Origin: Reticulitermes speratus
Lineage: Eukaryota; Arthropoda; Insecta; Blattodea; Rhinotermitidae
Direction: 5' to 3'
NCBI GenBank assembly: GCA_021186555.1
Contig: JAJKFL010000004.1
Coordinates: 26,688,406 to 26,752,405, forward strand
Length of the DNA: 64,000 bases
Made by a program: the position numbers and the translations under genes
The notes under the pieces: generated by a model
The model's input: only the letters and a program-made list of their open reading frames with translations
Databases searched by the model: none
Told to the model about the DNA's origin: nothing
In this document: positions 37,701-49,700 of the stretch, in pieces
How positions within the stretch are numbered: position 1 is the first letter of the stretch
How the letters are laid out: each line of letters opens with the position of its first letter

Positions 37701-40700
37701 CATATTTCAGTGTAGCAATTTCTCAGTATTCCTTGAAATTGTTTAAATGTGTAATAGACCTTACAGATTTTAATTTGTCGTGTGAATACCACATTTAGAA
37801 GACTTTTACTGTTCTGTAACCATTTTTGTTCCTAAAGTTGATATTTTTTGCAATGAAAGCCCATGCTGTAACCAGCATTAAAATGTCCAGTTCTCTGTAA
37901 TGCAATGGAAAATCAGTGGAGTGAATAATGAATTAAGAATCTCAAGTATACAACATATTTCTTGAGTAAGGTTATCTTCTTTGTAAATATATTGTAACTG
38001 CTTTGTAGAAGCACCAAATTAGTGAAAGTATTGCATTCAGTTAACATCTCTCCTAGATTTTACAACATTTTAAATTATGACTTTCTGTATAAAACAATCC
38101 AAATTTGCATCCCAGTAGAGTACAATGATATTTCAGTAAAGTACACATCATGTTCATAACCCAGAAGCTTACAGTATGAATCTTCACTGCCGTGAGAACG
38201 TGAGTTTACAAAAATATCAAATTATGTGCCCTATATTTTTTAAAGTATGTGTAATTTATTTCTTCATCAGACATTACAGTGAACCCGTTGTTCTTGATTA
38301 TACATTTTAATTAACCCTTTGGCACTGAAGGACAGCTGTAATTGACATGCGGTGTGATGCTGAGAAAATGGAACATCCACTGCGATCATCGGCCAAGAAC
38401 ATGCAAAATAGTGACTAGCCATTTAAATCCTGGGTGTCTTGCAGAGTACACTGGGAACTTAATTCCCACTCCAAAGGGTTGACTTCATGAGATTGGATTG
38501 ACATTCTGTTGACATGTATTTATGAGCAGTTTAACAGCAATAGACAAATTGATTTTATTTACAGAAATAAATATTTTTGTATCACTGATTTTGCATCATG
38601 TAATATAATCCTAGACCATTCAGTTGAACTATATGTTGTTCAATGTAAAAAATGAAGTGGGGAATCAACAGAGATTTTACATTCACTTACCTGTGTTTGT
38701 GGCTCAGTGTGAAGATAGCTTTTATTTTAGCTTTAGAGAGGTGCTGGGATGGTACATGCAATTAGGATACAACTGCTTCCTTCAACATCCTTTTCAGTTC
38801 ATTATTGACTAATCATTCTGCTGTTTGATACATATATAGTTTGATCTACCGACAACATCATGAAATAAATCATAAGTAAATACTGAACTTTTGTCAGAAA
38901 ATGTTATGATATTAATCACATCAGAAATTAGATGTTTCCAGCATGCCACAGAGAGAAATGAAAATGTGTTATACGAGGTGTGGTAGAAATGTAATGAGAC
39001 TGGCAATGCTGTGCACGAACCGACAACGCTGCTGCCTCCCCCTTCACATGGCAGTTAGTTTAACCCCTGCCATAGACTCAGTACAAGTTTGAACTTGCTA
39101 CAGTTGCTACGTGATTGTTGAGAGCGTCTGAAGTGAAGTTGTGTTTGTGAGGTGCGTTACGAAAATGGACCGGCAAAAGTTTGAGCAACGTTGTGCCATC
39201 AAATTTTGTGTGAAGCTTGGCGAATCCGCTACTGTGGCTTTTGAAAAGTTACAAAGGGCTTATGGAGAACATTCCCTATCCAGGGCACAAGTGTTCAGAT
39301 GGCACAAGTCCTTTTTAGAAGGCCGAGAACAAGTGGAAGACGAACCTCGTGCGGGAAGACCTTCAACCTCAAAAACAGACGACAATGTGGAAAGAGTGTG
39401 GTCAGATCGTCGATTGACGTTGAGAATGATCAGTAGCGAGTTAAATTTGAACCGGTTTACCGTCCATCAAATTTTAACACGGGATTTGGGCATGAGATGC
39501 TGCACCACGACAACGCCCCATGTCACACGGCAGTTTCCATCAATGAATTTTTGGCAGACAAAAGCATTCCTGTGGTTCCTCAGCCCCCCTATTCGCCAGA
39601 TCTCAGTCCCTGTGACTTCTTTTTATTCCCCCGGCTCAAAAACCACTTGAAAGGGCGCCATTTTGGTACTTTAGATAATATCCAGAAGAGCGTAACCAAC
39701 GAGCTGAAAGGTATTCCAGCAGAAGCCTTCCAGCACTGCTACGAACAAAGGAAACAACGCCTCCGTCGCTGTGTAGCTGCCCAAGGGAACTATTTTGAAG
39801 GGGATAACCTTGATTTGTAAAAAGAATAAAATTCATGGTTAAAAAAAATCAGTCTCATTACTTTTCTACCACACCTCGTATAACAGCATGAGTAATGTAC
39901 GTAGACTTTGAAATTTAGTTGTTCAAGCCAAAATACTTTGCCAGGTACAATGAGTGCATTGTCTTGAGACATGAGAATTTTTGATCATATGAATGTACCA
40001 ACATATGCACGGAATGAATAATATTAAATATGGCAGTTTTTGGTTCATACATACAAATTGGATCAAGATTGGAATCAGTTTTGGAAGTGTACGACAGTTT
40101 CATTCAATTTGAGGATGTATTACTTAATGACCATGTAGTATCATACCACTTAACATCACCACAGTATATTGCACTGATACACTGAGAGGTGGATAAATGG
40201 GGGAAAAATGTAAGAAAAGAATTACCATATTACACTGTAATTACCACTAGATGATTGTGTTAAGTGAAGAGTGTGCAGTTGTATATCATCACAACTGAAC
40301 ACGTAAATCATCTGTATGCAAGAGTTAATATTATTGTGCAGGTTGGAGAAGTGAAATAACATTGTTAAAGAAAATGGGACACAGAGAAGGGGAGAATGAA
40401 GTGTGCTTGCTCGTTTGAGTGATGTGAAAGAAAGTTATAACAACCAATGGGAGGTTCCATGTTTGTATGAATAGTCATAACACCCCTGTTCATGGTAAAG
40501 AATTTTTTACTTTTTATTTTCAGTAAAAGAATCGTGTGTTCAGTTTTCGTCACCTTATTGTCATTGCACTTCAGATTGCTTGAATAAATATTTTCAGTAT
40601 AGTTTCCATCTAGTGACCTGGGAATTTCATTGTCACCCACCACCTGTTTGTAGGTGGTCATTGTGCAGATTTATTGAAAAATTATGTAAGTTTGATTCTC

Positions 40701-43700
40701 AGTCTGTGAAGAGATAATGAAAATACAAGAGCATGATATTTATTGTAGTGAACCAAACTGGGGGGGGGGGGGACACTTGTTCAAAGATTTGAAAAAACTG
40801 TGACATGTCTATTTTGGAAGAACCATTGTGGGTTTATGGGCTAGAAAATTATGACCCATGGGCAAAATAAAGTTGATCATGACTGTAAGGAATCTTAAAT
40901 TTTTATACCCAGACCAATGTGGGTCATAGAGGATCACTTGGAACCTTTCTAGTAATATGATGTGCTTCTCAAAGTGTGGTGTACCGGTATTTTAGTATCT
41001 AAAGTATGTTGTATGATCATTTACTTTCTGGACTGAGTGCAGTGTGATACTACTGCGATTAGGATGCAGGTCATCTCTGAGAAGGAGGGAGAGTAAAACC
41101 TGCTAAGTAATTTTACATTCGTTATGGAGTTGTAGCTTGTGTCACTCCGAATTTAACACTTCTCAAAGTAAGCCTGCAGGTTGTGGCTTATCGAACGTGA
41201 CAGAATTCAGAGAAAGTGCATGTGGATAAAGTTTTGCTTCAAATTAGGCATACCTGCTACATAAACTCACATGATTTTAAAACTTGCTTATATAGATGAA
41301 ACAATGGGAAGAGTTTACACATTTGGTAGGTTTACCATGTTCAAAAGTTGAGTGATGTCTGTTAATAATACTGATCATTCAGGATATGTGTCCACTAGCA
41401 GAACAGATGATAATGTGGTGTGAATCTAGGAACTTGTTCATGCAGATGAAAATGTGGTACCTATCATCACCATCTGTGATTTGGGTAATAAGGTGGGAAT
41501 GTCATTTGGGTCATGGCATAGCATTTTGACAGCATCTGAGCATGTACTGGATTTATGCAAAATTTATACTTCATCTGCTGACTGACCAAGCAAAGGAAGA
41601 ATCCTGTCACTGTTTCTTCAGACCTTCAGGAAAGTCTTTGCAAGCCCTTCTGTTCCTGTTGGATGTCATCACAGGTGATGAAACGGGTTTATGCATATGA
41701 CCATGAAACGGAGGAGAGTATCATCTCTGCAATAGATCAGTAGTAGCATTCCTCACAGGACATGCACCTGTGAGAAAGCACTTAAACATTATGGGCATCT
41801 TCGAAGGAGATCCGACCTGCAGATTTTGTGGGTCGGAGACTGAAACTGTGCACCATATTGTTTGTGGTTGCGAGGCACTGGCTCGACAACGTTATAAGTT
41901 CTTTGGGAAGATGTTTGCTGAACCAAGAGATATAAGCTTGGCTTCACTAAAAGACCTGTGTCTCTATATTAGTAGCACAGGGCTAATGAACCAATGCTGA
42001 AAGAAAGACTAAGGGTGAGCACAATAAGCCTAAGGCTGTGGTGCATCCGGAGCGAATGCCGACGGGCCCATAGAAAGAAGAAGAAGAGAAGAAGAATCAT
42101 CTCTGCACCTGAAGAGCACTGGGCAAATTTATTCAAGTGTGAAAGCACACTGATTTGTTTTTCAACATTCTTGGAATCGTGTATGTCAATTCATCCTGCA
42201 GGAACAAATCTTGTGTCGCATCCTTCGTACACCACAGATGTAGTGCTGTGTTCCTGGAATTCAAGTTGGCATGGAATGGGAGTAGATTTAATGACATCAC
42301 ACCTCCAGAACAGTAACAGGCTGCACTTGCCAAGTACAAAACACATGCCTCTAACAGTGATGCAATCATCGAACATGTTGAATTAAGTCACAATGGTACT
42401 GCTTCAAAGCGGAGAGTGAAGAAAAAAAATACAACCTGGATGTTCATCAGTTGCTTTGCTGAGATGTGTTTGTATCAGTCCATTTGTTTAACTATTTAAA
42501 GACTAAAATGACCTCGAATTGTATTTAAAGATGTAGTTTATACTGCATGGTAAACACACACTGTCTTGGTTATAAAAACCAGTGAGTTATTGCTGTGTAG
42601 GGACATAATTCCTGTTGTGAGAACCACATAAAAGACAGAAATGCACTTTGTGTGCAGAACATAGAATTTTCTTTGGTGTGGTGACTTAAGACATTATGGA
42701 ATGCCATGATGAGTGGCCCAGCGTCGACTAAATTTATCAAAAAGGTGCCTTAGTAACAGTGGTTGTGGAATTTAACCCTGGCCCACTCAGGTGTATTCAC
42801 AATTTAAACCTGGTCTTTAAAAGGTTAATTTCTGTTATTTCCAAACTTCCTTGTGTAATTTTTGTTGTGTGTTCATGCAGACATGTGCTCATGTCTATGA
42901 CACACTTTCTTTCATGTATTGATAGTCAGTTTGCTGGTTTATTGTTAGGAATTGTTTATTACTGCGTGATTTGAGGTTTTCAGTGCATTGTGGATGTAGA
43001 GTGTGGTCTTCTGGGATATTATGTCGTATTGATGGGTCATTTTTTCAGCAGAGCTTGCTGCCTCCATCTTCAGGATAGTTGAGGAATACTTTGCTGTGAG
43101 ATTGATTGCATTATATAGGGAGAGAGCAGGTTAGGCAATAATCATAATTGGCCAGTAGGAGGGGAGGTGTTCTGGGGTGGGCTGGGTCATGTGTATGACT
43201 CAGCAGAGGCAAGAAAAGCAGCATAGAAGAGTGGGAGGATGGAGCAAATGAAGAAACATGGACTTAACTGATGGAAAGTTTAATAGACTGAGGTGGGAGA
43301 GCCAACTGAGGAAGGTAAGGTGGAAAAAGAGCCTGATAATGCTGCTGTTGTCAATCCTCATGAGGAGATTTTTCTCTGTTCCTTCAAGGAGTGAATGAGG
43401 GGTTTCTATGATCTGCTGAAGCTAGGCCATCTTCCCTGTTTATGTTGATAGGATGGAGATCAATCTCAGTCACCTCCCTGATGATCAGTCCATGCATTGG
43501 GCTTTGGTGAGGGGTTGATAACCTGACTCAACCTCAGTGCTAGAGGACCACACAGTGTCAGCAGGGCTGCATATATAACAGTATTACATTTTTGAAAGCT
43601 GTGTCTTCTATGTGCAGCCCAAGAATTTCCTTATGCAAAGGGAGCCAGAAGATAGAAACAGATTTGTTCTTGAAGTATATCACTTTATTTTTCAGTTTTT

Positions 43701-46700
43701 TGTAACACATTTTATTAAAATATGAGATGGTAAAATAATACTGTTCCATGTATTCCCATCATGAGATGTTTGGTAAGGTCCAGGTCACCTGAATTGTGAT
43801 GTCATAGTTACTAATAGTTATTAATAGTTACTAGTGTTTCATGGAGCTTTGAGGAGATTTGAGGTTCTCACACTGGTGTTGATGAAGATTCAAGTCTTTT
43901 GGGATGTGATAGCCATGTTGAGTGGTAAATAGTTACTGATTTTTACAAGAAGCTTTTTCCATCTATCTTCAGGATTCCAGGAGTCCAAGATGGAGACAGC
44001 AGGCCTCTCTTAATGTCAATAATTATTTGTCAGTTGACACAGCGTCATAGTCCACAAGACTTGAATCTCCATCAGCACTGCTGTCAGAACCTCATATCTT
44101 GCAGATTTTCTGTTAATTCTACTGAAAATGTGTTATTGGACAGAAAGTAAGTGCTTCAGTAATAATTTCCAGGAATCTATATGCATAATTGTAAGTATAT
44201 TTTTATTGTTTCAGGTTCAGGCATGCAAAGCATGTCAGCGTCATCTCCTACAACAGTGGCATGCCTATGCAGCACAGGGTGTGCCTCATTCAGAACGTAA
44301 CTATGCTTTAAGGAAGAGGCCAGCTCCTGCTCTTGATAACACAACGTTCATTTGCTATACGTGTGCTCTCGAATATCCTTCATCATCAATTCGTTTGCTC
44401 TACTGTTGTCCAAATCCAGAAAATGAACGTTATTTCCCAAACATAAGTACATTACAGCGACCACCAGGGGCTCTTCCTATTTCTGCTCAAGGTGCAGTCC
44501 AGGTATGTGTTTAATTTGTGTTATTTGCGGTTTACAGGTTAGTAAGCATCAAGATCACAGTCTTCTGGAATGTGGTGCTGTTTAGTTTGTTAGATTCCTA
44601 CCAGTGTATGGAGCAACTTGCTACCTCCTTCATTTTTCTGCACTGAAGGTGGAGGCATAGTTTTTTTTTAAATGTTGGTATATGTCTGTCAAACTACATG
44701 GCATGACATCCCAACAGAGTTCGGTCTTTTTTTTGTAAAATATGTAAAACTGTATAGTAACTTAAGATTTTATTGTATAAAGTTAAAAGTTGAAAAGTTA
44801 AAATAGCAGTGTTGCTACTTGATGCATAAAATCGTGGTCTTGTTTTTTTTTGCCATTGATTGGATTAAATTATGTGTAATGCTTTTGGACAAGCTTAGTG
44901 GGTGAGACAACTTTGTGAAGACCTAGTCTGAGATTTGAGAGTAATATTGAAATGGATCCTTAACCTTTTAAAGACCTGCGTTCATATACGCAATTGCATT
45001 TTGGAAAATGCCTAGAAATTCATTTTATGTGTTTAGGCAACAAGGAAATTACTACATTTAAGACATCTGCAAGATCTCTGTTTTATTTTCCACAAAATAT
45101 TGTTTATTTCATAATTTTATCTTTTTCTGTTCAAATAATATGCTTGCCATAAACCGTGCACTAAAGTTTAAATACCCGCTCCAGTAGGATAAGAGTTAAA
45201 GAGATAGGGTGTTAAGGATGTGGACTGGATTCAGCTGTCTCAGAACGGGGTGATGTGGCATGCTCCTGCGAATACAATAATGAACCTTTCAGTTACATTC
45301 ACATTTCCAGTAAAGACTAAGACTGTTACAGAATGATGAAGCTTGAAAATCTGGCCACTTTCTTATAGGCATACTGTGTCCCTTGAGTAGTACATACATG
45401 GTAAAGGGTAGGCTTGACCCTGCTCTGAAGGTGTATGGGAGTGTGGAGATACAGTTCCACACATTAACCTCAGTGGTAGTTGAAGATTAGTCATCAGTTG
45501 TATGCCCTGGTCACTTTATGCCCGAGGAAGAAACCCCGATATCGAGATTCAGTTTTATGGGAGTTGAAGCCATGTTGATTGATAAATAGTTAATGGTGCT
45601 GACATGTTGTAGGCAGCACACTTCTCCAGAACATTAGTAGCTATTTATCAGTTGACATGGCATCACATCCCAGAAGACTTGAATCATCATCAGCACCAGT
45701 GTGAGAACCTCAAATCTCACAATCCTTGTAACCATTGGATAGGAGAATGGGTGAGTCCCAGAGACAGTCTTGACAGTGTGCAGAAGACAAAATTCTGTGC
45801 TTAGCTGGAAATTGAGCCCTGGTTACTCAGTTGTGCAGCTCATAGCCTGATTGATACAAAGAAATATGTACTTTTATTCCAGATATTAAAATGATGATGT
45901 TTGTTTGCAGGTGTGTTCAATTTGCTTCAGAACCATACCTCAGAAACATCAAGTTTTTAGTGGAGGTGGGACATACAGTCATCCGGTAGAAGACAGTGAA
46001 TTATGTCGGAGGCAAGGCCTCTCTCCACGCCCTGCAGTTGTTAAATCACCAACTAGTGCAAGTGGAAGTGATATACGTTTCAAGCCATATGAATTAGGTG
46101 CCAGCAGTAAAAATCCAAGTGCTGGAGTTCCCATCTCAACGGCAAAGCGGAAAGTATCCACTGGAGGTACAGGAGATACAGGATCAGTACGTAGCAGTAG
46201 TGTGGGAAATTTAACAACTGCATCTCCTGGACCTGTTACATCAGAACAGAATGGGAGCGGGCAGCAGAATTTGGCAGCAACCAATTCGAGTAACAGTGGC
46301 CAGCAGAATTACCGTTGCTACATATGTGCAGGTATGGGTACATCCTGAACTTTGCCTTTGCTAGGATATGAGAAACCCCATTTGGAAAAACACTGTATGA
46401 TGGTAACACTGAGGAAAACACAGACTTTTAATTCCTCAAATTGTGGTATGGATTGATGTGTGTGGGCATGCTAGTTTATTTCGAGTTACACTATGCATAC
46501 ATGTCAGGTTTCTCAGTAAAGAATCTCAGTCTCCAATCTTCACTGTGTCATTTGCTACAAGTGGGGTGTTGTGGTGACCTGCGTCTGAAGTACCATTACA
46601 TAAAACTGATGAGCATTATTCAGTATCATGTAATTGTGCGTACGAACAGGTGTGCTGTCTTGATGTGAAATTGCTTTTTTTTTATGAAATGACATTAAAA

Positions 46701-49700
46701 TCACAGTTGACTTTGGAATAGTTCTTGTCCATTTGTTTCCTTATTCACGGAAAAAAAAAATTGTTGATTTTGTGGCCATCATGTACAGGACCACACTTCA
46801 TTTGCATTTTTCTTCAGTGATCCTTGTTTTTAACTGTTAATTTCTGCAGTACTGATCATTTGCCTTTACTTCATTGTTAGACAGTGTAAAAATTGATATT
46901 TTGACGTAGCTGTGCTTGCATAATTGTACAGCCTTGTGTTTAGATAGAAACCCTAAGTCTGAAGAAGTGGAGCCTGCACCACAAACTATGCTACAAGTGA
47001 AGAAATTGATTTTGCAGAAGGGTTTACATTGCAAACAGCAGGTTGTGGAATGTCTGTTTTACTAAAAGACAGTGTGCTGTCGAGAACTATGTACCAGATT
47101 CTATGAATTTCCTTCAGTGTAGAGATGGGGTGATGTACTAGTGGAAGAGAGATGCTGGCCACTTTGGCAGCCCACCACCCACTCGCCCAGTGGCCACTAA
47201 TTGCAAATGTCATGTCATATGTGCAACATGTGACAAAGACATGTACCATTCAGAGTTCCAGTATGCTAAGTGAGATTTCAGGTTCTCACAGGAGTGACTG
47301 TGAAGACCACGGTCTCGTGCGATGTAATACCGTATATTCTCGAATCTAATCCGCACCCAGTTTTTGGCGACTTCTTAAATGGAAAAAAGTTAGTTCGCGA
47401 TTCTAATCCGCACCTTTCCTTCAACCACCCCTTGCCCACGGGGCGACTGATTGAATAATATTGGATGTTACCAATGCGTTAAAATCCGACGCTACGCCTG
47501 TGGCCGATGAGTCATACCGATAGAGGCGGGGCCTTTCTCAACAGACGTGCGCAATCTCGTCTGAAGCCAGCTGATCTTTAGTTGTTGAAACGTGGGAGGT
47601 GCTTGTTCCAATTTGTCATGTACCGTAGTTATGGAAGAGGGACACCTGAAATCTAAACGACTCTCATATACGGCGAAGTTCAAACGTGAAGTTATTCGGT
47701 GCACAGAGGAGAATGGAAACCGCAAAGCAGCTGCAATTTTTGGAGTTAATGAAAGCAACGTTCGACTATGGCGGAAACACAAGGCAGCGATCAGCGGGTG
47801 TGACGCAGCTCCTTCAGAAGTGGCGCGGTGGGTGTCGGCTGCATGGAAAGCCATCCCGGAGAGCATTATCGTCAGATCTTTCAAGAAGTGTTGCATATGC
47901 AATGCTTTGGACGGAACGGAAGATGACATTGTATGGGAGGACGATGTTGAAGATAAAGATGATAGTGACTGGGTGGAGAGCACGGATAACGATTCAGTTA
48001 TGAGTGATGACGGCGAGTCTGATGAATAATAAATTATAATAATAAATAATAAAATAATAGATTATTGTATTGTATTGTTCTTACGTTGTTTATTAATTAC
48101 GTTAATTACGTTATTGTTATATTGTACAGCAGCTCAATCATTTTTCCAAAATCCAGCTCTAGACCGCGAATCTAATCCGCACGCGAATCTAATCCGCATC
48201 TGATTTTTTAGCCCTCTAAAACTGTAAAAAAGGTGCGGATTAGATTCGAGAATATACGGTATTGTGTACTTATCCACCAGACTACACAGCATCACATTGC
48301 AGAAGAATCTCATCTTTGGTTTTAGTATAAGTTTAAGGTAGGGTAGTATTAGTGTACTGTAACAGGTTATGGTAAGTGGTACTTTTGTTTTGGTTATTTT
48401 AATTCCCCAGTACTGCAGGATTTAATGTGCCATTGTATTATAATAAAATTACAATGTATTACCATCACAATACAACCCACCCTGATACATATATTATTTT
48501 ATTTACAGTGATCATGTTCACTATGGATCAGTGATGTATTTTTTTTTGTAAAGAACTTTATGGTTTGGAAGTGGAATGTGGGCTATGAGACCGAATGACA
48601 AAAGGAGAATAGATTGGAAGTCAGCTTGCGAGAAAGTTGAGGAAATAAAGGAACAAAAAACAGACCAGAAACTTCAAGCTGAATTGATAATATGAATATT
48701 TACCAGTTATGTTTGAGATGCTTTCAGTGCGTCAGTCTGTACTGTAAGGCTAGCATGAAATGTAAATTAAAAGTTATGCATGTAGTAGTCTGTTTATGTG
48801 CATAACTTTTTTCAGTATAGATTTATATTATGTTAACATCATCAGGTGTAAACTAAACATTTTTCATGGTTGCCATATGTGTAATTAACGTATCAATAAC
48901 AGGACACGCAGAGTATATAAGCATGTTTATATTTTATCTCCACACAGAATTTCATGTGTCTTGCTCACGTAATTAATTCACTAGTGAATAACTGTCAAGC
49001 AAGAAGCAAAATATAAATTTTGCATGACAAACATGTTGTTTTATATTCTAGAAAAAAAAAATCTTTACAGAATTTTCAGTTTATTTGTCTGTCTGTGTGT
49101 TTGTTTTTAAGATCTATTATCACACAAAATTTCAGTGTCCTGCATTGAGTCTCACTCTGCTCTCAGAAGTTGACATGATCTTTATGCTGCTATGAAAATT
49201 GATCATTTGGTCAAATGGTTTGGTTACGGTGGCAGATGTGTGGAAAGATTTACAGTTGGATGTCTTTGTACTGTAAGCATGCTTTCTGTAGAAAGCACGG
49301 AAATTATTAAATTAGTTTTGAAAAGAAGCAGGAACACCCAGGCGTACGTGAAAGAGCAGTTTTCACTTATGAATTTTTAAATTGACTTTACATCACTCAG
49401 CTCTTGTGATGGAAGGAGAAGATATACATTTTTAAATACTTAAATTATCAAATCATTTACAAATGAGACATAAATTGTGTTGATATCAACATGCTTTATC
49501 ATAGGTGATGTAAAAAATACAATTTCCCATTTTGCTTTAAACTTTACTGTGTGGGTGAGATTTGAGTTCCACAGGGCTGTGAGTGTTAAGATATTGGTTT
49601 TCTGGGATGTGCCATGTGCTTGCTGATTGGCAGTGGCTATCTACTTCTGCCCTGAAGATGGCAGATAGCAGATACTTCTAAAACAGTGGTCTTCAAATTA

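Larger units (their letters stand above)
36952..44214 (+). other. Gene 2 intron 4
   Basis: The 7.3-kb intron carries a deleted mariner (38972-39880), a G13 run (40760-40772), a mariner split by a LINE (41380-42400) and foldback copies (42975-43105, 43850-44110). The stretches 36952-38970, 39881-41380 and 43105-43850 show nothing I can assign. Confidence 0.6.
44503..45910 (+). other. Gene 2 intron 5
   Basis: Contains a possible small element near 44960-45200, bounded by TTTAAAGACC- and GAGTTAAAG-like ends; a SINE-B fragment on the minus strand (45400-45530); a GAGATTTGAG-family foldback (45545-45720); and a weak SINE-like fragment near 45725-45850. Confidence 0.5.
47265..48312. repeat. GAGATTTGAG foldback copy interrupted by a pogo element
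   Basis: The left arm (47272-47329) starts GTGAGATTTCAGGTTCTCAC. The continuation after the inserted element (48262-48312) reads CACAGCATCACATTGCAGAA, then GAATCTCATC. The interruption is exactly at a TA dinucleotide. Confidence 0.65.

Noticed and set aside
44960-45200. A piggyBac-type MITE with TTAA ends
   Set aside because: TTTAAAGACC and GAGTTAAAG are suggestive, but no matching inverted repeat or TTAA duplication could be confirmed.
45979-46284. Minus-strand open frame of 101 codons
   Set aside because: It is the antisense shadow of gene 2 exon 6, which has splice sites and module motifs on the plus strand.
47492-47983. 163-codon minus-strand open frame
   Set aside because: It is antisense to the pogo ORF, whose plus-strand frame has the HTH and acidic tail.
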